A stretch of DNA of 64,000 nucleotides. Origin: Elusimicrobiota bacterium. GTDB lineage: Bacteria > Elusimicrobiota > Elusimicrobia > UBA1565 > JACRDR01. Below are positions 14,905 through 23,208 of this stretch, one piece after another; within the stretch, counting starts at the first letter, position 1; every line of letters begins with the position of its first letter. Under the pieces are notes generated by a model, which saw only the letters and a program-made list of their open reading frames with translations, made no database searches and was not told the origin of the DNA. The stretch is from contig JACQBA010000001.1 of NCBI GenBank assembly GCA_016194745.1, positions 92,612-156,611 on the forward strand. The letters run 5' to 3'. The translations under genes and the position numbers were made by a program.

Positions 14905-17900
14905 TAGAAGCTCACTCCCAATCCCGCCTGCGCCCGTCGGCCGATATAGGTCGGGGATTGGGAATACTGCCCGTCGACCATGAAGGAAACGAAGTCCGCC
15001 ACGCGCCACGTGATCGACGCCCCGAGGACATGCACCGCCTGCGATGCGGAGCGCTGGAAGCCGTAGCCGCCCTGATATAGAGCGGTCACCTCGCCCCGGC
15101 GGAGGCCGGTCGCCTCGCTGCGCTTGCCCAGACCCTGGCTCCACTCGACAACACCCGTATACTGCTGCAGCCGCTGCGGCGTATAGTATTCCGCCGCCGC
15201 GGACTTGGAATCGCCGTTGAGGTAGGCTCCGCCGACCGACCACTGCTCCGAAAGGCGGCGCATGAGCGCGAGCTTGGCGTCCTTTTCGACGTTGCCGTCG
15301 TTGAAGCGCGTCACGTCGTAGTCGGCGGTCGCGCGCCAGTTCAGTTCCGGGTCGAAGACGATGCCGCCGCCGTCGGCGCGGTACCGGCGCCCTTGCCGGA
15401 TGGCCGCGGCGGTGTCGATGTTGCCCATGCCGTCTCGAACCTTGAAGGCGAGCCTCCTAAAGGCCTGAAAGGCAAGGTTCGCGGAGTAGTTGTCCGCGTG
15501 GCCGCTCGCCCCTTCATAGAAATAGCGGCGCCCGGCGCCGCCCTCGATCTGCAGCCTTGGTGTGAGGAAGGCGCTGAGCCCGAGCCCACCCTCCTTGCCC
15601 GTGATCCGGGGCAGCCCCGCCTCGGCGGCGTCTCGGTCGTAGTACCGGCCTTGTCCTCCGAACGCCTCGAGGCGCACGCCCTTGACCATCATCCGGCTGC
15701 GAAGCAGCGATTTCGCGTACGAATTGGAATGGCTGTCCGAGAACCCCTGCACCTCGGCGCCTACCCGCGGAGCGGTGTTGCGCTCAGATTGGTTGAGCAG
15801 CCGACGGAACGGCTCGTTCCCGAACAGGTCCTTGCGCGGGTGCTCGTTGTATGCCTTCACGAAGAGCTTCTGCGCTTCGTAGTAGTTCCCGGCTTTCTCG
15901 TACGCGAGCCCCTTGTCCGCCAGCACGCGCGGCTGATTGAATCCGTGCTGTTCGAGAGCCGCGAATTCGGCGTGCGCCTGGCCCACCTGTCCGGAGCGCA
16001 CCCACAGCTCCGCTTCAAGCAGTTTCGCCTGCAGCCACGGGTCGCTGACCTCGATATGCTCGGCGAGCTCCTTGGGCTCCATCCCCTTGGGAACCTCGAA
16101 GCGCCGAAGATCTCGCGGATTGGACGCAAGACTGTTGATCCCGTATTGCTCCTGAATGAACGCGAGCTTGAAGTGCTTGGCGACCGTCTCGCGGTTCATG
16201 AAGACGGCCTGCGGCGTATTGGTGTAGTCGTTTTGCCCGTAGTCGCCGTAGGGATAGGCGAACGCCACGACGGGGCGTCCGGGCACTATCTCCTCGACGC
16301 CCTGCCGCGCCTTGCGGTATTCGTTGTCGATGCGATTGCGGAATTCGATGGGCGTTTCCAGCCGCTTTTCTTGGGCAAGCCACATCCGGTTCGGCAGGAA
16401 GTGCCCCGTGCGGCCCGCGGCATCGAGAGGCATGGGATCGTGAGCCTGGAAACCGTGCGCCTGCATGTCCCATCGGCCGGTCGCTTGCCAGCGTGCGATG
16501 TCCTCAGGATTGGCGTGAAACCCCGGCTTTCGATGGATGGAGAGGTGCACGAACATCGTGGCCTTCCATCCTAATGCCTCCAGCACGGGATCGGCGTTCT
16601 GGAAGGAGTCGACGCGGCCGTCGTCGAACGTCAACAGCAGAGGCTTCGGGGGCAGTTTGAACTTGCCTTGAAACGCCTGCGATAGTTCGGACACGGTGAT
16701 CGTCTGGTACCCTCGCTTCTTCAGCTCCTCCATATGAGCGCGGAACTCGGCCCGGGAGATCGAGTCGCTGCGATCGAACTTCCCGATGCCGTGATAGAGC
16801 AGGGCCGGGATCCGGATGGGCTTACGCGTCGTGAGATCGCGCACAATCGTCCGCGCCGCGTTGAATCGTCCCGAATCGGCCAGAAGGCGCGCTTCGTGCA
16901 CGCTGTGATAGGGAGATACCGTCGGCTCGGTCAGCTTTTTCATTCGGCGGATCTCCCGGATCGCGTCGCCGTAGCGCTGCTGCGCCTCCAGAGCGTACGA
17001 GAGTCCGTCCAGCGCGCGCAGGCTGTTGGGATTGCGCTCCATGATGTCCTCATACGCCTTGCGCGCTTGCGACCAGTCCTGCATCCGGTCCAGGGCCTCC
17101 GCTTTCAGGTAATAGCCGTTGATCGACACCGGATCGACTTCAATCGCCTGCTTCGCCGCGAGATAGGAATTCTTGTAGTCCTTCATCTGCATGTAGACGA
17201 TGGAAAGCTTGTCCCAACCCGTATGCTCCTGCGGATTCAAGTCGATGATCCGCTTCTGCCATTTCACCGCCTCGTCCCACGACTGGCGACTCACGGAGTC
17301 CTCGCGAAGCTGCCGCAATGCGCTCAGGCTCGGCGGCTCGGCGGCGGCAAGCTTCTTCCAGCCCGCGATCGCCTCGTCGAATCGCCCCAGACGATAGAGA
17401 ACATTGGCGCGATTGAGGACATAGAGCGGATTGTCCGCATCGCCCTTCAGGAGCTTCTCGTAGAAGGGCAGCGCTTCCTCCAGGTGCCCCATCCGATCGA
17501 GGATCTCCGCCCAGTGGAACACGACCGACACGTTGTCCGGATGCTCTTTGACGAGCCGCCCCAAGATCGCCATCGCCTCCCTCTCGCGCTGAAGCCGGAA
17601 CAGGGCTTTCGACAGCATGACCGAGGCGTCCCGGTCGTTCGGCGCCAGCCTCAGAGCCTTTTCGGAGAGCGCCAAAGCGGCGCGATAATTCATCTTTTCT
17701 ATCTCCAGGTTCGCCATGAAGCGCAGAAACACCGGATTGCCGTCGTCGATCTTCAGAAGCAGGGTGCCGATGCGCATCGCTTCGTCGTAGTTCCGTTCGC
17801 GCCAGTACGTGTAGCCTAAGTTCAGCAGCGCCTCCGGGTCCTTGTCCTTTCGCACGAGGTCCGTCCATTCGTTCTTGGCCTCGGTGGTGCGATTGAGGTC

Positions 17901-18500
17901 GAACAGGATTTTCGCGCGGCTGCGGTGATAGGCGGAGTTGCCAGGCTCGGCGGCCAAAAGCCGGTCTAGATACTTCAAGGCCTCCTCCTTCTTCCCCATC
18001 TCCGCAAGGAAGACCGCCTTGCGATAGACCACTTTCTTGTACTCCGGATGACGCGCGCTGACCTTCTCTAGAAGCTCCATCGATTCCTGCGGCCGCTGGA
18101 GTCTGAACAAAGCAACGGCCAGGACCATCGAAGCGTCCTTGTCGTCCGGAGAAAGCTTCAGCGCTTTGCGCGCCAAGTCCGCCGCTTCCGAGTAGTTCTT
18201 TCTTTCGATCTGGGTATTCGCAAGAAAGACCAGGAACACCGGATTGCCTGAGTCCAGCTTGACCAGCGTGTCTCCGACCTTCCACGCGCTGGAGATCCGC
18301 CGTGCGTGCCAGTACGCCCACCCTAGGTTGAGAAGGACCTCCGGCGAGCCCGGATTCGTCTTCGCCTCGCGCTCGAAGGCCGCGACGGCCTCCGGGTAGC
18401 GCCGCTGCTCCATGAAGCGTTGCCCGTCCTCGAAAGCTCCGGCCCAGGAGCCGCAAGGAGACAGCGTCGTCAGCACGGCGATCGTCAGTAGTCTGATCAT
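14904..18500 (-). CDS. TPR - polysaccharide deacetylase (CE4) - outer-membrane barrel fusion protein
   Basis: This 1198-residue exported protein (signal peptide about 1-20, ending GSWAG) has at least ten TPR units (about 22-555). A CE4/NodB polysaccharide deacetylase domain follows (about 565-850), with the motif LTFDDG near 620-626 and metal-ligand spacing AHGFQAHD near 681-687. Then come two more TPRs and a C-terminal region (about 905-1198) of alternating amphipathic strands ending in a terminal Phe, typical of an outer-membrane barrel. In E. coli these roles are split between PgaA (TPR plus barrel porin) and PgaB (deacetylase). Here the deacetylase is inserted between TPR and pore, so it could deacetylate the chain during export. 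It overlaps the upstream gene by ATGA. Confidence 0.85.
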   Translation of the reverse strand: MIRLLTIAVLTTLSPCGSWAGAFEDGQRFMEQRRYPEAVAAFEREAKTNPGSPEVLLNLGWAYWHARRISSAWKVGDTLVKLDSGNPVFLVFLANTQIERKNYSEAADLARKALKLSPDDKDASMVLAVALFRLQRPQESMELLEKVSARHPEYKKVVYRKAVFLAEMGKKEEALKYLDRLLAAEPGNSAYHRSRAKILFDLNRTTEAKNEWTDLVRKDKDPEALLNLGYTYWRERNYDEAMRIGTLLLKIDDGNPVFLRFMANLEIEKMNYRAALALSEKALRLAPNDRDASVMLSKALFRLQREREAMAILGRLVKEHPDNVSVVFHWAEILDRMGHLEEALPFYEKLLKGDADNPLYVLNRANVLYRLGRFDEAIAGWKKLAAAEPPSLSALRQLREDSVSRQSWDEAVKWQKRIIDLNPQEHTGWDKLSIVYMQMKDYKNSYLAAKQAIEVDPVSINGYYLKAEALDRMQDWSQARKAYEDIMERNPNSLRALDGLSYALEAQQRYGDAIREIRRMKKLTEPTVSPYHSVHEARLLADSGRFNAARTIVRDLTTRKPIRIPALLYHGIGKFDRSDSISRAEFRAHMEELKKRGYQTITVSELSQAFQGKFKLPPKPLLLTFDDGRVDSFQNADPVLEALGWKATMFVHLSIHRKPGFHANPEDIARWQATGRWDMQAHGFQAHDPMPLDAAGRTGHFLPNRMWLAQEKRLETPIEFRNRIDNEYRKARQGVEEIVPGRPVVAFAYPYGDYGQNDYTNTPQAVFMNRETVAKHFKLAFIQEQYGINSLASNPRDLRRFEVPKGMEPKELAEHIEVSDPWLQAKLLEAELWVRSGQVGQAHAEFAALEQHGFNQPRVLADKGLAYEKAGNYYEAQKLFVKAYNEHPRKDLFGNEPFRRLLNQSERNTAPRVGAEVQGFSDSHSNSYAKSLLRSRMMVKGVRLEAFGGQGRYYDRDAAEAGLPRITGKEGGLGLSAFLTPRLQIEGGAGRRYFYEGASGHADNYSANLAFQAFRRLAFKVRDGMGNIDTAAAIRQGRRYRADGGGIVFDPELNWRATADYDVTRFNDGNVEKDAKLALMRRLSEQWSVGGAYLNGDSKSAAAEYYTPQRLQQYTGVVEWSQGLGKRSEATGLRRGEVTALYQGGYGFQRSASQAVHVLGASITWRVADFVSFMVDGQYSQSPTYIGRRAQAGLGVSF

Positions 18501-20320
18501 TGAATGTGTCCGCCTCGCGCGGCCTCCAGAAGAGTCAATCCATCGGCATTGCGTCTCGACTGCAACAGCACTCCGTCAACCGCGCCCGCCATCGCGGAGG
18601 ACGGCGCGAGCGGCCCCGCGCTGGTGATCCAAAGCTCGCGCTTGCGACGGCGCAGTTCCGCGTGCGCCTGTTTCAGGAACCGGATCGTCTGCGGCCTGTT
18701 CATGTCGACAGTCCGCAGCTGCAGGTTCAGTCCCGCGATATCCTGTCCCTCCGCGGCCTGACCCAGCCGAGCGACCAGGCGATCCGTCGTTCTCGGATCG
18801 CCCAAAGTGAACGTGCCGGCGTCCGGCAGGGAGACGAGCGGAATGAGGCGGCAGCGGAAGAAGCCCGCCAATGACGCCAGGAACTCGCGTTCGCCCAAGG
18901 CCTGCGCCAAACCTCCATCCTGCCCGATCTTCAGCCATTGCGGGGAGATCGCCCGGGCGTACACCGCCTCCTCCCGTAAACCTTTCAAGCGCCTCTCGTC
19001 CAGCGGCCCGCCGGCTTCGCTCAAGGCCACCCAGGAAGCGCCGAGCGGATCGGCCCGGAAGGAGGTGACCAAGCCCATCGCGGACCGAGGCCTCGCGTCG
19101 TAGACGGCCAACAGGATGCGCCCATAGTCGACATTTGGATGCACGCGGAGGCTGCGTCCGAAAAGCATGCGCCCGTTGACGTGGAGCAGGGCCGCGTCCT
19201 CCTTGACGACGAAACGCACGCGTGAAGGCATGGAGTCGGAAGTGACGGGCGCTCGGGCCAGCATCGTCACCAGGTGCTTCGGTCCGATCTTCTGCTCGAT
19301 GTACCAGAATCCGTTGCGCAAACCCGCCCGCACGAAGCCCCCGTCCTCGCGGTAGCGCGCATACGCCCACAGTTCCTTTTCGTAGCGCTTCACCTCGAAC
19401 TCGATCGCGACGTCCCGCCAGCGCTCCGTGCCGCGGAGCAGGATCCCGGCGCCCGTCTGCTTCGGGGTCGGAAGGAGGGCGAGTCTGTTCGGTTCGGCGG
19501 AGACTATCCCCCACCCCACGATCCAGTTCTCCGCGATGGGCTTAGAGAAGTCGTCCGCGAAGCCGACCTCGCGCGGCCAAGACTTGTCGATAATCCGCAG
19601 TGTTTCGGCCGCCGTCCGCGACGGCGACACCGTCATGACCTTCAGCGACCTCGGCTGATCCTTGTCGTCGTTGTACCCAATCTCCGACTCCACGAACTTG
19701 AAACGATGCGCCTCGGGGTCAAGAGGCGAGGGAAGGCGCTGGTCGTTCTCAAGGACCGCATCGAGCGCAGGGAGCAAGTCCGGCGCGGCGACGGGATGAG
19801 GCTGTGACACGGCTCCGAAATCCCACGCCCCTCCCTTCACGAGCTGTCCCAGCGCGTGGCGCGAAAGGAACTGACGTTGATCGACCCTGCCCGACGTCGC
19901 GATTCCGTTCAAGAACAGCGTTCCCGGCATCCGCAGACGCTTGAGCACCTTATCGGAGTATCGGACGCTCTTGGGGTAGTCCTCATCGAAGGTCAAGAGA
20001 ACGGCCCGCCGCGGCAGGAGGCGTTTCTTTTCATAGAAATCCTTCACGTCGCGGAGGCGGATCGCGGTATAGCCGTTGCGGTTGAGTTCCGTGACGATCG
20101 CCTCGAATTGGCCGAGGGAAATGGTATGAGGTGCTCCGCGTCGAGTGATCCTCGGGAACAGAAGTGCCAGAAACTTACGCTCGGTGCGATCCGCCTCTTT
20201 CGGGCTCCATACGCCGTAATACTCCCGGCGGACGTAGGCCTGGCCTTCCATCTTCCAAAGGATGCAGCTTCCGGTAGCCAGCAGGATGAAGAGCCACTGG
20301 CCCAAATAGCTCCGCCTCAT
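18497..20320 (-). CDS. PgaB-like deacetylase with degenerate CE4 site plus extra C-terminal domains
   Basis: The 607-residue protein has an N-terminal signal anchor (about 8-24). A CE4-like domain follows (about 50-230), in which the TFDDG motif reads TFDED and the first metal His is lost (GAVSQPHP where GSHTxxHP is usual). Next is a concanavalin/LamG-like region (about 270-440) with FADDFSKP and GFWYIEQKIG. The C-terminal domain (about 440-607) has the look of a glycoside-hydrolase-like barrel. It is probably a catalytically impaired deacetylase that binds or guides glycan. The ATG at 20320 is chosen because it overlaps the upstream stop (ATGA); an ATG 12 nt earlier is possible. Confidence 0.75.
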   Translation of the reverse strand: MRRSYLGQWLFILLATGSCILWKMEGQAYVRREYYGVWSPKEADRTERKFLALLFPRITRRGAPHTISLGQFEAIVTELNRNGYTAIRLRDVKDFYEKKRLLPRRAVLLTFDEDYPKSVRYSDKVLKRLRMPGTLFLNGIATSGRVDQRQFLSRHALGQLVKGGAWDFGAVSQPHPVAAPDLLPALDAVLENDQRLPSPLDPEAHRFKFVESEIGYNDDKDQPRSLKVMTVSPSRTAAETLRIIDKSWPREVGFADDFSKPIAENWIVGWGIVSAEPNRLALLPTPKQTGAGILLRGTERWRDVAIEFEVKRYEKELWAYARYREDGGFVRAGLRNGFWYIEQKIGPKHLVTMLARAPVTSDSMPSRVRFVVKEDAALLHVNGRMLFGRSLRVHPNVDYGRILLAVYDARPRSAMGLVTSFRADPLGASWVALSEAGGPLDERRLKGLREEAVYARAISPQWLKIGQDGGLAQALGEREFLASLAGFFRCRLIPLVSLPDAGTFTLGDPRTTDRLVARLGQAAEGQDIAGLNLQLRTVDMNRPQTIRFLKQAHAELRRRKRELWITSAGPLAPSSAMAGAVDGVLLQSRRNADGLTLLEAARGGHIQ

Positions 20321-21918
20321 CGCGTCCCCCAATGGTTCTTGCGGATCGTCAGCATCGCGTAATATGTCTGAGGTCCGGTCAGCAGCATCGAGCTGGCCAT
20401 CCAGAGCATGCCCAGGAGCCAGTGCGGACTTGGGCGTCGGTAGAGGAAATATAGGGATTGCAGCAGTCCGACCATGATGAGCCCGAACACATAAAAGAGG
20501 ACCACGGACTCGCTGATCCTCATGGTGGACTCAAGATAGAACACCCGCACGAGCATCGCCGGGGACAAAAGGCTAAAACCGGCGGCCGCGTAGAAGGAGA
20601 TCGCCGCGATGGGCGCCTTTCGATGCATATATCGAGAGGCGATCAAGGTCTCGCGCAGCCACGACTTCTTCCATCGCACCTGCTGGCGGAGGTAATGCCC
20701 CCATGTCTCCGGGACTATCGTCGACGCGACCGCCGATTCGTTGTAAATCACGCGGTACTTGCGCAAGATAAAATTCGTGAGGCTGCGGTCGTCCCCAAAC
20801 GTCGCCGGTCGACCCAGAAACTTCTGGTTGAGCCACGGTTCAAGGATCTCCAGAAGATACTTCCGACGGTAAGCGGAGAGGCAGCCCGGGCAGCACGTCA
20901 CGCAGCTGTAGAGGCTCTCGGACGACTTGAGCAGGCGGTAGGAGACGAAGTAGCGAACCTCCTGCAGGCCCGTGAGGGCGTTCTTGTCCGCGTTCTCGAC
21001 TTCCGTGTAGCCCGCCGAAGCGCCCAAGGTCGGATCCTCGAACCCGCAGACAATGCGCCGCAGCGCGTCGTGGAACAGGAACGTATCCGAATCCACGAAC
21101 ACGACGATATCCCCGGTCGCCTGCCTCACGCCGGCGGCCATCCCAAAGCGCTTGCCGCTCGGCTTCAAGGTGATCACTTGGAGATCCGAATAGCGCTCGC
21201 GCATCTCGGCCAGCACCTTGGGAGTCCCGTCGGAGGAGCCGTCGTCGACCACGATGACCTCGCGCTTATGTTCCGGGTAGTCGGCCTCGTAACAAGACTG
21301 GATCGTCGCCGCGATCGCGCGTTCCTCGTTGCGAACCGAGATAACGATGCTGATCGTCGGCGTCAGGCCCTTGTAAGGAGGGTCCTTATGGCGCCACGAA
21401 AGGAAGAAGCGCGACACGAGATAGGTCAAGAGAGTCACGCTGTAGACGTAAAAGAACGGCGAGTACCAGAAATAATCGAGATTGCGCCACTTGAGCCAGA
21501 CGACGGTGGAGAGCACCGCCACAAGCATCGTCCCGATCTTGAACTGATAGGACCGAATCGCGCAGTTGGCGAGCTGCGTGAGTTCCTGCTCCCAATTTAG
21601 AACGATCAGGTATCGCACCGCTCCGTTCGTGCAAAGCGGACGCACGTCCCGTACTTTCGCCTCGAACTCACATGGAAGACCTCGGAAGAAGTTCGAGACG
21701 GCCCTCGGCAGCTGCAGGCGCACTTTCACCCGCTGTCCGATCGACAGCGCCTCAGAGGCCTCGACCCGCAGGGTGGATTCGTCGAACGCGGTGGCTCTGC
21801 AGCGGTAGCGCTTGCCGCCGAACGGCCCGCGCATCGGAACGACCGTCACAGGGAAGGATTCGGCGGTTCGAACGAACGGTTGGGTGTCTATCGCGGAAAG
21901 CTCTTTCGTTCTAGTCAT
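20317..21918 (-). CDS. PgaC-like family 2 glycosyltransferase with N-terminal PilZ-like domain
   Basis: The 533-residue inner-membrane enzyme starts with a small beta domain (about 20-112) resembling PilZ. The cyclic di-GMP motif is imperfect: DESTLR where D-x-S-x-x-G is expected. Two membrane segments (about 128-172) precede a processive GT2 domain with DDG (225-227), DSD (276-278), GDDR and QQVRW, the hallmarks of synthases of hyaluronan, cellulose and PNAG. Three or more C-terminal membrane helices form the export channel. It probably polymerises an N-acetylhexosamine. It is coupled to wecB by ATGA, which suggests use of UDP-ManNAc or UDP-GlcNAc. Confidence 0.85.
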   Translation of the reverse strand: MTRTKELSAIDTQPFVRTAESFPVTVVPMRGPFGGKRYRCRATAFDESTLRVEASEALSIGQRVKVRLQLPRAVSNFFRGLPCEFEAKVRDVRPLCTNGAVRYLIVLNWEQELTQLANCAIRSYQFKIGTMLVAVLSTVVWLKWRNLDYFWYSPFFYVYSVTLLTYLVSRFFLSWRHKDPPYKGLTPTISIVISVRNEERAIAATIQSCYEADYPEHKREVIVVDDGSSDGTPKVLAEMRERYSDLQVITLKPSGKRFGMAAGVRQATGDIVVFVDSDTFLFHDALRRIVCGFEDPTLGASAGYTEVENADKNALTGLQEVRYFVSYRLLKSSESLYSCVTCCPGCLSAYRRKYLLEILEPWLNQKFLGRPATFGDDRSLTNFILRKYRVIYNESAVASTIVPETWGHYLRQQVRWKKSWLRETLIASRYMHRKAPIAAISFYAAAGFSLLSPAMLVRVFYLESTMRISESVVLFYVFGLIMVGLLQSLYFLYRRPSPHWLLGMLWMASSMLLTGPQTYYAMLTIRKNHWGTR

Positions 21919-23201
21919 GAAGCCAGGGCTGCGGGATCATGCGCGAGTATATTTTGCGCCGCGCCGTTAGAACCATGGACGACCTGTGAATTGATTGCGT
22001 CCTGGTTGTGAACGGCTCCGCGGCCCTGATGCTCCGTCGGCAGCGCGCATTCAAAAGCCTCCGGAGGCTGAGCGGCAAGACCAAGGTGGTGCCGCACGGC
22101 GTCGACGATGCGCCGGCTCGCTTGCCCGTCGCCGAAGAGGCCGATGCCTCGCGCCATCGACAAATAGAACGCGGCGTCCGTCATGAGCCGTGAGGCGAGC
22201 TCCTCGACGCGGCCTCCCTCCGTCCCCGCCAAGAGGGCCACGCCCGCGCTTACCGCCTCCGGCCGTTCCGTCACCGATCTCAGCACCAGCACCGGCTTGC
22301 CCAACGACGGCGCCTCCTCCTGAAGCCCCCCGGAGTCCGTCATGACGAACCAACTCCGATTCAACAGATGCACCGTATCAAGGTAATCCAGAGTCGGCAG
22401 CAGGTGGGCGCGAGGATGATTGAGAATCCCGCGGACCGTCTTCTGCACCGAGGGATTCAGATGAACGGGGTAAAATAAATGCAGACCGTCGTGTCGTTTG
22501 ACGAGAGATTGAAAGGCCTTGCAAAGATTCGCCAACGGCTCGCCGAGGTTTTCCCGGCGGTGGGTCGTCACGAGAGCGATTTTTTCGCCGGGCTTGACGG
22601 TCTCCATGGCCGCGCGAAGCGCCGGTTCATCGAAGACGTGCGCACGCTCGCAGCCCCATCTCAGCGCGTCGATGACGGTGTTTCCCGTTTGGATGATCGC
22701 GCGGTCGGCGATGCCCTCCGCCAGCAGGTTCCCGCGGGCAACCGCGGTCGGCGCGAAGTGATAGTCGCTGAGCCTCGCCGTCAGGAGCCGGTTGATCTCC
22801 TCAGGGAACGGATTCGCCCGGTCGAAGGACCGCAAACCCGCTTCCACGTGTCCCACGGGGACGCGCTCGTAAAAGGCGGCGAGCGCGGTCACGAAAGTCG
22901 TGGTCGTATCGCCCTGAATGAGGAGGAAGTCGGGTTTAGCCTCGCGCAGCACTTGCTGCAATCGGGGCAGGGCCTTCGCGCTGAAGGAGCTTAAGTCCTG
23001 GTTCGGCTCCATGAGATCCAGATCGTAGTCGGGCGTCAGATCGAAGCTCCTCAGCATCTGGTCGAGCATTTCACGATGCTGCGCCGTCACGCACACGCGC
23101 GTGGAGAGGTCCGGACGGCTCCGGAGCTCCCGGACGACTGGAGCGAGCTTGATCACTTCGGGCCGGGTTCCGAAGACGACGAGCACGGTAGGTTTGTTCA
23201 T
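21915..23201 (-). CDS. wecB: UDP-N-acetylglucosamine 2-epimerase (non-hydrolysing)
   Basis: The 428-residue cytosolic enzyme shows the family signatures: GTRPEVIKL at the N-terminus, QHREMLDQML, GDTTTTF, HVEAGLRS, THRREN and TDSGGLQEEA. It interconverts UDP-GlcNAc and UDP-ManNAc. The last ~50 residues (after about 378) are an Ala/Gln/His-rich extension beyond the usual length. GAGGAG precedes ATG 23201. It sits 7 nt after the NfrB-like gene and overlaps the PgaC-like gene, so its product most likely feeds one or both polymerases. Confidence 0.95.
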   Translation of the reverse strand: MNKPTVLVVFGTRPEVIKLAPVVRELRSRPDLSTRVCVTAQHREMLDQMLRSFDLTPDYDLDLMEPNQDLSSFSAKALPRLQQVLREAKPDFLLIQGDTTTTFVTALAAFYERVPVGHVEAGLRSFDRANPFPEEINRLLTARLSDYHFAPTAVARGNLLAEGIADRAIIQTGNTVIDALRWGCERAHVFDEPALRAAMETVKPGEKIALVTTHRRENLGEPLANLCKAFQSLVKRHDGLHLFYPVHLNPSVQKTVRGILNHPRAHLLPTLDYLDTVHLLNRSWFVMTDSGGLQEEAPSLGKPVLVLRSVTERPEAVSAGVALLAGTEGGRVEELASRLMTDAAFYLSMARGIGLFGDGQASRRIVDAVRHHLGLAAQPPEAFECALPTEHQGRGAVHNQDAINSQVVHGSNGAAQNILAHDPAALAS

Positions 23202-23208
23202 GGGCTCC

